From an uncultured Tateyamaria sp. (GTDB taxonomy: Bacteria; Pseudomonadota; Alphaproteobacteria; Rhodobacterales; Rhodobacteraceae): a stretch of DNA of 64,000 nucleotides. The position numbers and the translations under genes were made by a program. Below the pieces are notes generated by a model. It was not told the DNA's origin. It saw only the letters and a program-made list of their open reading frames with translations, and made no database searches. The first letter of the stretch is position 1, and each line of letters opens with the position of its first letter. Positions 25,692 to 34,712 of the stretch are shown here, in pieces. The stretch lies in the NCBI RefSeq assembly GCF_947503415.1, contig NZ_CANNDS010000001.1, forward strand, positions 1,336,501-1,400,500, written 5' to 3'.

Positions 25692-26735
25692 ATGGGCCTG
25701 AAAGAGCACGTCATATCTCGTGCTCTGGAAGAGGGGTTCGTGATGGCGCGGGTGTGTCGGCCGGACGCGGTGCCCGAGGTCGCGGGTCGGCTTCAGGCCT
25801 TTGTTGAGGCTGGCCGGCATGGGCAGATGGGTTGGATGGCTGAGCGAATGCATTGGCGGGGGAACCCGGCGGCTTTGTGGCCCGAGGCGCGGTCGGTGAT
25901 CATGTTGGCCGAAAGCTATGCGCCGGAGCATGATCCGCTGGCTGTGTTGGAGCGGCCCGAGCTGGGGGCCGTGTCCGTCTATGCGCAGGGACGGGATTAT
26001 CATGACATCGTGAAGAAGCGGCTCAAGCGATTGGCGCGTTGGTTGATTGCCGAGGCAGGTGGCGAGGTGAAGGTGTTTGTGGATACCGCACCCGTGCCGG
26101 AGAAAGCGTTGGGACAGGCCGCCGGTTTGGGTTGGCAGGGTAAACATACCAATCTGGTGAGCCGCGACTGGGGCAATTGGGCTTATTTAGGGTCTGTTTT
26201 TACCACTTTGGCGTTGGAGCCGGATGCGCAGGAGATTGATCATTGTGGATCGTGTCGGGCGTGCCTGGATGTGTGTCCGACGGGCGCGTTTCCTGCGCCC
26301 TATCAACTGGACGCGCGGCGGTGCATTTCGTATCTGACCATTGAGCACAAGGGACCTGTGGACGAGGAACTGCGCCCCGGTTTGGGCAATCGGATTTATG
26401 GCTGCGATGATTGCCTGGCCGTGTGTCCGTGGAACAAGTTCGCCATTGCGGCCAGTGACATGCGGTATTTGGGGGCTGTGGATGCGCCGCCTTTGGCAGA
26501 GCTGGCGGGTCTGGACGATGCGGGCTTTCGCGCGCGGTTTTCCGGCTCGCCCATCAAGCGGATCGGGCGGGATCGGTTTGTGCGCAATGTGGCCTATGCC
26601 ATTGGCAATTCGGGGGTGCCTGCGTTGATCCCGGCGGTACAGGCGTTGGTTGATGACCCGGACCCGGCAGTGGCAGACGCGGCGCGCTGGGCGGTGACGC
26701 AATTGGGCGCGACGGGTCGCGAACAGGCGCAGTAA
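25692..26735 (+). CDS. queG: Epoxyqueuosine reductase
   Basis: A 347-residue enzyme for the last step of queuosine synthesis: cobalamin-dependent reduction of epoxyqueuosine at position 34 of tRNA. The two [4Fe-4S] clusters are served by Cys185, Cys188, Cys191 and Cys195 ([12 protein letters not shown]) and by Cys211, Cys238, Cys241 and Cys245 (CDDCLAVCP). The conserved [21 protein letters not shown] region marks the active site and a HEAT-like C-terminus (about 285-345) follows. Length is normal. The purine-rich end of the repeat element just upstream may serve as its ribosome site. Confidence 0.95.
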   Translation: MGLKEHVISRALEEGFVMARVCRPDAVPEVAGRLQAFVEAGRHGQMGWMAERMHWRGNPAALWPEARSVIMLAESYAPEHDPLAVLERPELGAVSVYAQGRDYHDIVKKRLKRLARWLIAEAGGEVKVFVDTAPVPEKALGQAAGLGWQGKHTNLVSRDWGNWAYLGSVFTTLALEPDAQEIDHCGSCRACLDVCPTGAFPAPYQLDARRCISYLTIEHKGPVDEELRPGLGNRIYGCDDCLAVCPWNKFAIAASDMRYLGAVDAPPLAELAGLDDAGFRARFSGSPIKRIGRDRFVRNVAYAIGNSGVPALIPAVQALVDDPDPAVADAARWAVTQLGATGREQAQ

Positions 26736-26760
26736 GCACGCCAAAAACGAGGGAGCAGGC

Positions 26761-28752
26761 ATGGCAATTTTGCTGGGCGTGGATACCGGCGGCACCTATA
26801 CCGATGCGGTTTTGATGCAGGACGAAGACCGGGTGCTGGCGCGCGCCAAGGCGTTGACCACGCGCCATGATCTGGCTGTGGGTGTCGGGCAGGCGGTGCG
26901 TGCGGTGCTGGATGAGGCGGATGTGGAGCCGGGAGCGGTTGGCATGGCGTCGTTGTCCACGACTTTGGCGACCAACGCGCTGGTCGAGGGTCAGGGCGGG
27001 CGTGTGGCGCTGATCTATATAGGGTTTCGGGAGCGCGATGTTCAGGCGCAGGGGTTGGCCGAGGCGCTGGGTGGGGACCCTGTGTGCGTTTTGGCAGGAG
27101 GACATACCCATGATGGATCGCAGGCGGCGCCTTTGGATGAAACGGCGCTTTTGGCCTTTTTAGAGACACATAAGCGGGATGTGAGCAGTTTTGCTGTGGC
27201 AGCGCAGTTCGCTACGCGCAACCCGGCGCATGAGCTGCGCGCGATGGAGCTGGTGCGTGAGGTGACGGGACGGCCCGTGTCGGCGTCGCACCAATTGTCG
27301 GCCAAGCTGGGTGGCCCGAAGCGGGCGCTGACGGCGGTGTTGAATGCGCGGCTTATCGGGATGATTGATGCGCTGATTGGTCGGGCTGAGGGTGAGCTGC
27401 GCGCCATCGGTGTGACCGCACCGATGATGGTGGTGCGGGGCGATGGGGCATTGATGTCGTCGGCGCAGGCGCGTGGGCGACCGATTGAGACGATCTTGAG
27501 CGGGCCGGCGGCGTCCATCGTTGGTGCTCGGTGGTTGACGGGCGCGGACCATGCGCTGGTCAGTGACATCGGCGGGACAACGACGGATGTGGCTGTGCTG
27601 CGCGGCGGGCGACCTGTGATTGATCCGCATGGCGCACGGGTGGGGCCGCATCGCACTATGGTCGAGGCGGTGGCGATGCGCACCACCGGGCTGGGCGGGG
27701 ACAGTGAGGTGCATTTTGTGGCCGAGGGGTTGCGCGGCGGTGTGACCCTTGGGCCGCGTCGGGTTCTGCCGGTGTCGTTGCTGGCGCATGAGGTGCCGGA
27801 CGTGGTTTTGCCCTTGTTAGAGACACAAATGCGTGGCTCGGTGCCCGGTGAATATGACGGGCGGTTCGTGCGTGCCGTGCCCGGCGTGCAGGCCGATGGG
27901 CTGGCGGCACGCGATGCCGATCTGTTGGCGCGGATCGGGGACGGGGTGCATGGGCTGGGCGCGGTGTTGCGCACGCGGATGGAACAGGGGGCGCTGAAAC
28001 GGCTTGTGGGCCGTGGGTTGGTGCAGGTTGCGGGGCTGACGCCGTCCGATGCGAGCCATGTGTTGGGGCGATTGGATGTCTGGGATGTGGAGGCTGCGCG
28101 CATGGCCTGTGCTTTGTTCGGGCGACGGCGGACCGGGGCGGGGGAGCGGTTGGCTGATGCTCCTGAGAAGATGGCGCAGAGTGTTGTGGATCAGTTGACC
28201 CATCAGACAAGTGTGGCCTTGTTGGAAGCGGCGTTGGCCGAGGACGGGATGGATGAAGCCTTGGCGACCCATGCGTTGATGCAGCGGGGGATGTCAGGGT
28301 CCAAGGGTCTGGTTCGGGTCAATACGGGGCTGGATGTCCCTGTGGTGGGTCTTGGGGCGTCGGCGCGGGCGTATTATCCGGCTGTGGGAGCCCGGTTGGG
28401 GTGCGAGATGCAGTTGCCGGAGGATGGCGGCGTGGCAAATGCCATTGGCGCTGTGGTGGGCCGTGTGACTGTGCGCCGGACCGGGACGATCACATCGCCC
28501 AGCGAGGGCCAGTTTCGGGTGCATCTGGACAGTGGGCCAGAGGATTTCGCGGCGTCCGAGCCTGCTTTGGCCCGATTAGAGACTGTTTTGACCGAAGACG
28601 CGCGCGTGTCTGCGCTTGCTGCCGGGGCATCGGACATCGAATTGCATGTGGCGCGGGACATTCGCACGGCGCAGGCCGAGGCGCGTGAGGTATTTGTCGA
28701 AGCCACATTGACGGCGGAGGCCACGGGGCGTCCGGGCATTGCCGCGACATAA
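26761..28752 (+). CDS. HyuA-type hydantoinase/oxoprolinase family protein
   Basis: A 663-residue protein with the N-terminal Hydantoinase_A_N nucleotide-binding start GVDTGGTYTD (6-15), and a second ASKHA-type block VSDIGGTTTDVAVL (about 268-281). The family includes ATP-dependent 5-oxoprolinase, N-methylhydantoinase and acetone carboxylase alpha subunits. A HyuB-like partner subunit is usually encoded next door; none is present here, and queG is upstream by 25 nt. The substrate is unknown; a stand-alone HyuA may work with a distant partner or on its own. GC content is visibly high throughout. Confidence 0.85.
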   Translation: MAILLGVDTGGTYTDAVLMQDEDRVLARAKALTTRHDLAVGVGQAVRAVLDEADVEPGAVGMASLSTTLATNALVEGQGGRVALIYIGFRERDVQAQGLAEALGGDPVCVLAGGHTHDGSQAAPLDETALLAFLETHKRDVSSFAVAAQFATRNPAHELRAMELVREVTGRPVSASHQLSAKLGGPKRALTAVLNARLIGMIDALIGRAEGELRAIGVTAPMMVVRGDGALMSSAQARGRPIETILSGPAASIVGARWLTGADHALVSDIGGTTTDVAVLRGGRPVIDPHGARVGPHRTMVEAVAMRTTGLGGDSEVHFVAEGLRGGVTLGPRRVLPVSLLAHEVPDVVLPLLETQMRGSVPGEYDGRFVRAVPGVQADGLAARDADLLARIGDGVHGLGAVLRTRMEQGALKRLVGRGLVQVAGLTPSDASHVLGRLDVWDVEAARMACALFGRRRTGAGERLADAPEKMAQSVVDQLTHQTSVALLEAALAEDGMDEALATHALMQRGMSGSKGLVRVNTGLDVPVVGLGASARAYYPAVGARLGCEMQLPEDGGVANAIGAVVGRVTVRRTGTITSPSEGQFRVHLDSGPEDFAASEPALARLETVLTEDARVSALAAGASDIELHVARDIRTAQAEAREVFVEATLTAEATGRPGIAAT

Positions 28753-28776
28753 AAAAAGGCGGGCTCAGGGCCCACC
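28751..28776 (-). terminator. Intrinsic terminator of the DUF1328 gene
   Basis: On the minus strand GGTGGGC pairs with GCCCGCC (one G-U) across a 5-nt loop and is followed by seven U. It overlaps the stop codon of the convergent hyuA-like gene and can also form on the plus strand with a weaker tail. Confidence 0.8.
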
Positions 28777-28804
28777 TCTTTCCGTGTGACTGTATTTCCG
28801 GGGG

Positions 28805-28978
28805 TCAGACCGGCGGTTGACCGCGGACTGCACGCGCCACCATCGCGATCACGAACAGGATCAGGAAGACCACGAACAAGATCTGCGCGATCCCGGCCGA
28901 TGCACCGGCGATTCCACCGAACCCGAGAAGTGCCGCAATCAGTGCGACCACCAGAAATGTAATTGCCCATCCAAGCAT
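28805..28978 (-). CDS. DUF1328 small membrane protein
   Basis: A 57-residue protein starting [20 protein letters not shown] and ending RAVRGQPPV. The two hydrophobic segments (about 4-26 and 30-48), the GFGGIAG turn and the short length match the DUF1328/YtjA family of small inner-membrane proteins. AAAGGA lies 8 nt before the ATG and a clear intrinsic terminator lies 28 nt after the stop, so it is a complete transcription unit. Members are often stress-induced, but no function is established. It is short enough to be missed by gene callers with a 60-codon cut-off. Confidence 0.88.
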   Translation of the reverse strand: MLGWAITFLVVALIAALLGFGGIAGASAGIAQILFVVFLILFVIAMVARAVRGQPPV

Positions 28979-29048
28979 GGCTATGTCCTTTCAATGACTG
29001 TGTCGTCTTGGCGAAAGAACGCAGCGATTGCGCGAATTGTTCCGACTT

Positions 29049-29555
29049 TTATTCGGCGGCCCGTTTTGGCAAGACCCAGCCCGCGCGTGGGAAGTGGCAG
29101 GTGTAGCCGTTGGGGATGCGTTCAAGGTAGTCCTGGTGCTCTGGCTCCGCCTCCCAGAAGTCGCCCACTGGTTCGACTTCAGTCACGACCTTGCCAGGCC
29201 AGATACCTGAGGCTTCGACATCCGCGATTGTGTCCAGTGCCACCTGCTTTTGCACGTCATCAACGTAATAAATGGCCGAGCGGTAGCTGAGGCCCACATC
29301 ATTGCCTTGCCGGTTCAGCGTGGTGGGATCGTGGATCTGGAAAAAGAATTCCAGGATGTCACGGTATGAAATGACCTGTGGGTCAAAGATGATCTCGATC
29401 CCTTCGGCGTGCGTGCCGTGGTTGCGATAGGTCGCGTTGGGCACGTCGCCGCCGGTGTAGCCGACGCGGGTGTCCTTGATTCCCGGTTTCTTGCGGATCA
29501 GGTCCTGCATGCCCCAGAAACATCCCCCTGCCAGTACGGCGCGTTGGTCGCTCAT
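29049..29555 (-). CDS. msrA: Peptide methionine (S)-S-oxide reductase
   Basis: A 168-residue MsrA that reduces the S epimer of methionine sulfoxide. The catalytic Cys12 lies in GGCFWGMQ; the family blocks [18 protein letters not shown] and [10 protein letters not shown] follow. A possible recycling Cys is in [10 protein letters not shown] near the C-terminus. No signal peptide, so cytoplasmic. Its start overlaps the msrB stop (ATGA), making an msrB-msrA operon. Confidence 0.96.
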   Translation of the reverse strand: MSDQRAVLAGGCFWGMQDLIRKKPGIKDTRVGYTGGDVPNATYRNHGTHAEGIEIIFDPQVISYRDILEFFFQIHDPTTLNRQGNDVGLSYRSAIYYVDDVQKQVALDTIADVEASGIWPGKVVTEVEPVGDFWEAEPEHQDYLERIPNGYTCHFPRAGWVLPKRAAE

Positions 29556-29995
29556 GCTACATCCTCCACTTGGTTCAGGTAGGCACCATAGCCTTCGCCT
29601 TCCATATCGTCACGGTGCACGAACCGCAGTGACGCGGAGTTGATGCAATAGCGCAGGCCGCCACGGTCGCGGGGGCCATCGGGAAAGACGTGGCCCAAGT
29701 GGCTGTCGCCGTGTTTGCTGCGCACTTCGGTGCGGATCATACCAAGGCTGGCGTCACGGTGTTCCGTGACGTTGTCGATGGGTTTGGTGAAGGACGGCCA
29801 GCCGCAACCGCTTTCGTATTTGTCCGAGGATGCAAACAGAGGCTCACCCGAGACGATGTCGACGTAGATGCCGGGTTCCTTGTTGCCCAGCAGCTTGCCC
29901 GTGCCGGGGCGTTCCGTGCCGCTTTCCTGGGTGACGTAGAATTCTTCGGGGGAGAGTGTCGCGATGACGTCGGGGTTCTTGGTGTATTGGGTCAT
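29552..29995 (-). CDS. msrB: Peptide methionine (R)-S-oxide reductase, zinc-less form
   Basis: A 147-residue MsrB that reduces the R epimer. The catalytic Cys117 is in [11 protein letters not shown], with the SGCGWPSF and HLGHVF blocks in place. The two CxxC pairs that hold structural zinc in many MsrBs are absent: the first site reads GIYVDIVSG, the second [10 protein letters not shown]. Cys64 (SGCGWPSF) occupies a position used for recycling in zinc-less MsrBs. It is the first gene of the msrBA pair and is divergent from an exported glutathione peroxidase, a coherent oxidative-damage locus. Confidence 0.95.
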   Translation of the reverse strand: MTQYTKNPDVIATLSPEEFYVTQESGTERPGTGKLLGNKEPGIYVDIVSGEPLFASSDKYESGCGWPSFTKPIDNVTEHRDASLGMIRTEVRSKHGDSHLGHVFPDGPRDRGGLRYCINSASLRFVHRDDMEGEGYGAYLNQVEDVA

Positions 29996-30113
29996 GATCT
30001 GCCTGTCCGTTCAGCGTTTCCTCATATTTGGGGTGACGCGCGCAAATTGAAAGAGGATGACGCGACGCGCCGCCGTTCTACCTTGCAAGTGAATAAGGAA
30101 AGGGAGTGATCAC

Positions 30114-30644
30114 ATGCGTGCGTTTCTTGCAGGACTTTTGGTCTGCCTTGCGCAGATGGTCCACGCCGATATCCGCGACATGCAATTCCCGTCCATTGAG
30201 GGCGGCGTTCTTGAGATGTCTGCGTGGGACGGGCAGCCGGTGTTGGTTGTGAACACAGCGTCCCAATGTGCCTTCACGGATCAATACGAGGCGTTGCAGA
30301 CCCTGTATGATACCTATCGCGCCGATGGTCTGGTTGTTCTGGCCGTGCCGTCCGACACGTTCCGGCAGGAACTGGACAGTGCCGAAGAGGTGCGGGAGTT
30401 TTGCGAGATTGCGTTTGGTCTGGATATGCCGATGACGGATATCCTGCCGCTCAAGGGGGATGAGGCCCACGCGTTCTACAAGGCGATGCGCGACGAGGCT
30501 GGCTTTGTCCCGCGCTGGAATTTCAACAAGGTGTTGATCGGTGCGGATGGTGCCGTTCTGGGCACGTGGGGATCACGCACCGCGCCGATGTCGCGGGACA
30601 TCACTGGCGCGGTCGAGGCGGCGTTGGCCGACGCCGGATCCTAG
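30114..30644 (+). CDS. Exported glutathione peroxidase-like protein
   Basis: A 176-residue GPx-fold peroxidase with a Sec signal (MRAFLAGLLVCLAQMVHA). The peroxidatic Cys52 is in VNTASQCAFTDQYEAL, and the family Trp/Asn pair occurs in PRWNFNKVLIGADG. There is no selenocysteine. AAAGGGAG precedes the start by 7 nt. Periplasmic GPx proteins usually draw electrons from thioredoxin-like donors rather than glutathione. It is divergent from msrBA; the 118-nt gap between them is the likely control region. Confidence 0.9.
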   Translation: MRAFLAGLLVCLAQMVHADIRDMQFPSIEGGVLEMSAWDGQPVLVVNTASQCAFTDQYEALQTLYDTYRADGLVVLAVPSDTFRQELDSAEEVREFCEIAFGLDMPMTDILPLKGDEAHAFYKAMRDEAGFVPRWNFNKVLIGADGAVLGTWGSRTAPMSRDITGAVEAALADAGS

Positions 30645-31894
30645 AAGGACTGGCTGAAGTTGATGCCGACGCGCACACCGCTGTCCTGCTCGGCCGTGTC
30701 CAGATCGAAGGACTGGTGCGCGATGATGCCTTGAAGCGTGCCGCCCCAAAGCTGCGTGCGCGCGCTCAGAGACACAATTGTGCCCGTTTCCCGCGCGGTG
30801 CTGAGGCTGTGATCAGGGTTTGATGAGTCGTTGATCGTGAATTTGCCGACATTCCAGTCCAGCGCCCAGCTGTCGAAGTCATGCTTGCCGCGCAGGCTTG
30901 CGGACCGGCTTTCCGATCCGATGGCGGCACCCATCACAACCCCTTCGTTGCGGTAGGAATAGACGTCGTTGTTGTAGGCCGTGTTCGGCCCACAGAACCC
31001 GGAATCGGTGAAGTTCACTGTCGTGTCCACGTATTCCAGCGTGATCGTGCTGTCGGCATTGAAAAGCCGTGACTTGTTTTCCAGACCGGCGAGGAAGAAG
31101 AAACACGAGGGCAGCCCGCCTGCTTCGTCCTCACCCACGGCCTGACCGTAGATGCGATTGCTGAACGTGTCCGGGCCAAAGCGATAGGACGCGCCTACGC
31201 CAGCGATTTGGTTGGCGGGCGCGCTGTCGCCTTCGTTGGAGTTGCCCACCAACACGTCAAAGAAAGTGTCCAAGCCGTCGGGCTGACCGGTGCCGCCATA
31301 CTGCGCCACCCGCACAAATTCGATTTCGAGGTCGGGGATCGGTTCAAGCCCCAACCGCATGCCAAGGATCAGAGCGTTGTCCGGTTGGTCGGCATCATCG
31401 GTCTGACCGAGGAAAATCTCGCCGTTCCAGGGACCGATCCAGCGCAGCACGGGCACATCCGAGGTGCGCGCCTCTTCCTTGCGGATATAGGCAGAGGCGA
31501 ACGCAGGCGCATTTCGCGACAGGACCAGAGATGTGTACTCCGATGGCGACCAATGGCGTTCAATCTGTCCGACGCCGACCTGCCAATTGTCATTGCCAAA
31601 GCGGTAGCCGACATCGCCAAAGATCAGCAGACTGTCGACGGCTTCATTTTCGAACGTTTCGCCCACCGTCAGGTCGAACACAAACTGCCCCACCCGAGAG
31701 CTGGCCGACACTGCGGCACTGTCAAATGCGAGGATGCCGTATTGTTCGGACCGGCCCAGAAAGTCATCCGAGATTGCGCCGAAACTCAGCGTGTAGGTTG
31801 TTTCAGCTTGGGCATGAGCCTGATCATGAAATGCCATTGCACCGATCAGCCCCAACAAAAGAGCGGGTGTCTTGCGGTTGATAACTTTCGTCAC
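30641..31894 (-). CDS. Wzi-like capsule/exopolysaccharide outer-membrane protein
   Basis: A 417-residue protein with a GTG start (AAGGGA 6 nt upstream) and a signal peptide ending QAHAQA. The body alternates short hydrophobic beta strands and polar turns and ends in SGVRVGINFSQSF with a terminal Phe, as in outer-membrane barrels. WSPSEYTSLVLSRNAPA matches the Wzi (PF14052) signature. Wzi anchors or orders capsule polysaccharide at the cell surface. It is codirectional with polysaccharide biosynthesis genes upstream. Its 3' end overlaps the convergent GPx gene by 4 nt. Confidence 0.8.
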   Translation of the reverse strand: MTKVINRKTPALLLGLIGAMAFHDQAHAQAETTYTLSFGAISDDFLGRSEQYGILAFDSAAVSASSRVGQFVFDLTVGETFENEAVDSLLIFGDVGYRFGNDNWQVGVGQIERHWSPSEYTSLVLSRNAPAFASAYIRKEEARTSDVPVLRWIGPWNGEIFLGQTDDADQPDNALILGMRLGLEPIPDLEIEFVRVAQYGGTGQPDGLDTFFDVLVGNSNEGDSAPANQIAGVGASYRFGPDTFSNRIYGQAVGEDEAGGLPSCFFFLAGLENKSRLFNADSTITLEYVDTTVNFTDSGFCGPNTAYNNDVYSYRNEGVVMGAAIGSESRSASLRGKHDFDSWALDWNVGKFTINDSSNPDHSLSTARETGTIVSLSARTQLWGGTLQGIIAHQSFDLDTAEQDSGVRVGINFSQSF

Positions 31895-31990
31895 TGTCTG
31901 TCCCTTGCACTGCTGTTACAGTTGCGCGTTGTGTCCGGCGTTTTTGCTTTTTCAATAACATGACAGGTGTGAGCCTGTCGTTCTACGACT

Positions 31991-33901
31991 TTATTCGGCC
32001 GGGTAGGTGATCTCTGTTCCTGCGTCTTCGTGCTGCTGTTGCGGTGTTCCGAACCCTTCGACCCAGCGCTTGACGACGGCGCGGGCGGCGTCTTCGTCGC
32101 TGGCGGCCAAGGCGTGGCGCAGCGACCGCATGGCCGATGCAACTTCGATCTCGCTCAGACAGTCTTCGACCGTGAAGAAGATCTTTTTGTGCCCGGTGCC
32201 GACTTGTGTCCCGCTGAGCGTCAATTCTTCGGTCATTTTTTCGCCGGGGCGCAGGCCGGTGAATTCGATTTCGATATCGCCGTCCGGTTTTTGTGCATCC
32301 CGCACGGTGAAACCAGCACTTTCGATGACCTGTCGCGCCAGCTGTTCGATTTTGACCGGCTTGCCCATGTCCAGAACAAACACTTCGCCGCCCGACGCCA
32401 TCGATCCCGCGCGCAGGACAAGGTGCACGGCTTCCTGCACTGTCATGAAGTAGCGCGACACCTCTGGATGCGTAACCGTCAGCGGGCCACCGCGCCGCAG
32501 CTGGTCCTGAAAGAGCGGCACAACAGAGCCGGAAGATCCCAAAACATTGCCAAAGCGCACGATCGAAAAATTGAGCCCCTTGGGTGCTGCGACCCGTTGC
32601 GCGATATCCTGTACCGCCAATTCGGCGAGGCGCTTTGACGCGCCCATCATATTGGTCGGGCGCACGGCCTTGTCCGATGAAATCAGCATGAAACGCTCGA
32701 CACCGGCAGAGGCGGCTTCGCTGACCAGCGTCTGGGTGCCCAGCGTGTTGTTGGCCAGACCCGTCAGCGGATTGAATTCGACAAGCGGCACGTGCTTGTA
32801 GGCTGCGGCGTGCAGGACAACCTGGATGTCGTGATCGCTGAGCACCTTGCGTACCTGCCGCGCGTCTGTGACGGACCCCAGCACCGGCACGATCTGAATA
32901 TCGCTGCCTTCGGCAAGCTGCGTCAGTTCCTGATGAATTTGATACAGGGCGAGTTCGCTCAACTCGTAAAGAACGATCTTCGCCGGGCGATACTCCAGCA
33001 CCTGACGGCTGAGTTCCGAGCCGATGGATCCACCGGCACCCGAGATCAGAACACGCCGCCCGGCATAGGCTTCGCCACCACCGGCCTGCGGTGTCATCAC
33101 CTCGTCCCGCCCAAGGAAGTTACGCGGGTTCACGGGTGTCAGTTTGTCGACCAGTGCCTCTTCTCCGATCAGTTGGGAGAACGAGGGAAGGGATTGCACT
33201 TCGAGCCCCATCTTCTGCAGACGCCGCGCGATCTGCATCTGCTTGGGGTGGGTTTGCGACGGGATGGCGAGCAGAACGCGGTCGATCTTTTTCTCGGCCA
33301 CGATCTCGGCAATACGGACGGGGCTGTAGACCGGCAGGCGCAATACGTTCACGCCCTGAAGCGCTTGGCTGTCGTCCACAAAGGCGACGGGTTCGATTTG
33401 CTTGTGGCTGCGCAGGGCCGACACGAGTTGCATGCCCGTGGTGCCCGCACCGTAGATCAAGACGCGGCACCGATCAGATCCGTTGCGGTAGATCGCGACA
33501 ACCACCTGTAGCAGGATCGCCCGGGTCAGGATCAGAAACACAAAGAACGACACGCCAAACATGACATGCGTCGAGAACGACATTTGCAGGTTCGCAGCTG
33601 TGGTCAGCAGGATGGATGTCATCACCAAAAGCGCTGAATAGACACTGCTGCGCCCGATGGACCCGGCCTCGTAGTCATTGAGGGTTGCGGTCGAAATCCC
33701 CAGCCAAAGCGACAGCGCCGCAGAGACGATAAGAATGTAAGGCAGGACCGGCAAATACGCCCGGAAACTGTCCCATACCGACGCTTCGGACACATTAAGA
33801 CTGAAGGCGAACAACAACGCTGCAGGAATGAGCATTGAATCGATAACGATGAAGATGTTCCGCTTCTGCGTGCGCGACAGCGACTTCAGCAGATCCAACA
33901 T
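31991..33901 (-). CDS. Membrane-bound UDP-sugar 4,6-dehydratase (WbpM/CapD family)
   Basis: A 636-residue protein: four N-terminal transmembrane helices (about 10-115), a first Rossmann domain (VLIYGAGTTGMQL), and a second, catalytic one (VLISGAGGSIGSEL). The active-site region reads SSDKAVRPTNMMGASKR, with Met in place of the usual Tyr of the S-Y-K triad, as known for WbpM-type dehydratases. These convert UDP-GlcNAc to a 4-keto-6-deoxy sugar, the first step to QuiNAc, FucNAc or bacillosamine. I prefer the start MLDLLKSL at 33901 over one 36 nt upstream. It shares direction with the phosphoglycosyl transferase upstream. Confidence 0.92.
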   Translation of the reverse strand: MLDLLKSLSRTQKRNIFIVIDSMLIPAALLFAFSLNVSEASVWDSFRAYLPVLPYILIVSAALSLWLGISTATLNDYEAGSIGRSSVYSALLVMTSILLTTAANLQMSFSTHVMFGVSFFVFLILTRAILLQVVVAIYRNGSDRCRVLIYGAGTTGMQLVSALRSHKQIEPVAFVDDSQALQGVNVLRLPVYSPVRIAEIVAEKKIDRVLLAIPSQTHPKQMQIARRLQKMGLEVQSLPSFSQLIGEEALVDKLTPVNPRNFLGRDEVMTPQAGGGEAYAGRRVLISGAGGSIGSELSRQVLEYRPAKIVLYELSELALYQIHQELTQLAEGSDIQIVPVLGSVTDARQVRKVLSDHDIQVVLHAAAYKHVPLVEFNPLTGLANNTLGTQTLVSEAASAGVERFMLISSDKAVRPTNMMGASKRLAELAVQDIAQRVAAPKGLNFSIVRFGNVLGSSGSVVPLFQDQLRRGGPLTVTHPEVSRYFMTVQEAVHLVLRAGSMASGGEVFVLDMGKPVKIEQLARQVIESAGFTVRDAQKPDGDIEIEFTGLRPGEKMTEELTLSGTQVGTGHKKIFFTVEDCLSEIEVASAMRSLRHALAASDEDAARAVVKRWVEGFGTPQQQHEDAGTEITYPAE

Positions 33902-34094
33902 GTTGCCCCCTCGGTCCTTCACCGTTTCCGGCTGCAACCAGCGATAGCACGATCTTTTTTTAAATTCGTGCGATTATTTCGCAAGTGCAGAAAAGCTGCT
34001 GGTCGACCAGCAAAAAAGCGCCAAAAAATGCCTATTTAGTAAGCGTCCCTGCTTGCTTTTTACATAAATCAATCGATTCGGTAAGGCCTGTGGT
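33902..34094. promoter_or_regulatory. AT-rich gap with a perfect 14-bp palindrome
   Basis: Between the phosphoglycosyl transferase stop and the dehydratase start lies an AT-rich stretch. It contains the perfect palindrome GCTGGTCGACCAGC (33998-34011), flanked by A6 on one side and AAAAGCT on the other. As RNA it would form a short hairpin followed by AGCUUUU, a possible weak terminator on the minus strand. No gene was found here. Confidence 0.45.
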
Positions 34095-34712
34095 TCAGTT
34101 ACGGCTGCGCCGGAACAGGTTGCCAATTGTTTGAAACACCAGATCAAAATCGTAACAGGTGCTTTGATTCCGCTGGTACATCAGGTCCAGTCGCGCTTTG
34201 CGCGGGATACAGATGCGGCAGTAGGTATCGTCCGTCTCTTTCGGCGTGTTGCAGCGCGACAAAAGCCGGTCTTCGTGTTTGTGAAACCGGATGGTGGCCA
34301 ACCCCGTCACGCCGGGCCGCGACTTGAGCACATCGGCGTAGATATCAGGGAATCGCTCAACATATTCCCGCAATGGTGGTCTTGGCCCGACAAAGGACAG
34401 GTCGCCTTTGAGGATGTTCCAAAGCTGTGGAAACTCATCAAGGCGCTTGGACCGTAGCTTGGCGCCCAAGGGCGTGATCCGCGCCTCTTTATGCCCGCCG
34501 GACACCCCTTGATCGGTATCCACCACGGTCATCGTTCGAAACTTCCACAAGCCGAAACTTTCCGTGGGGCTTTTCATCCGCTCGGCCACATAGAACAGGG
34601 GCCTTCCCTGTTTCCGCCAGATGACCAAGATCAGGAACAGAATGACGGGGCCAAGGATGATCACCAGCAGACTGGCAAAGAACAGATCGAAGATGCGTTT
34701 GCGCCAGGTCAT
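34095..34712 (-). CDS. Phosphoglycosyl transferase (PglC-like sugar transferase)
   Basis: A 205-residue monotopic membrane enzyme that moves a phosphosugar from a UDP-sugar to undecaprenyl phosphate, starting a glycan. One N-terminal hydrophobic segment (residues about 8-33) re-enters the membrane. Family blocks: GLWKFRTM, KLRSKRLDEFPQLWN, GDLSFVGPRPPL and SRPGVTGLATIRF. In a WbpM-type cluster the likely substrate is a UDP-deoxysugar or UDP-GlcNAc derivative made by the neighbouring dehydratase and epimerase. The start overlaps the epimerase stop (ATGA). Confidence 0.93.
   Translation of the reverse strand: MTWRKRIFDLFFASLLVIILGPVILFLILVIWRKQGRPLFYVAERMKSPTESFGLWKFRTMTVVDTDQGVSGGHKEARITPLGAKLRSKRLDEFPQLWNILKGDLSFVGPRPPLREYVERFPDIYADVLKSRPGVTGLATIRFHKHEDRLLSRCNTPKETDDTYCRICIPRKARLDLMYQRNQSTCYDFDLVFQTIGNLFRRSRN

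Noticed and set aside
33998-34011. The 14-bp palindrome as a firm terminator.
   Set aside because: The stem is only five to seven bp and the U-run on the minus strand is broken by AGC; kept only as a weak possibility.
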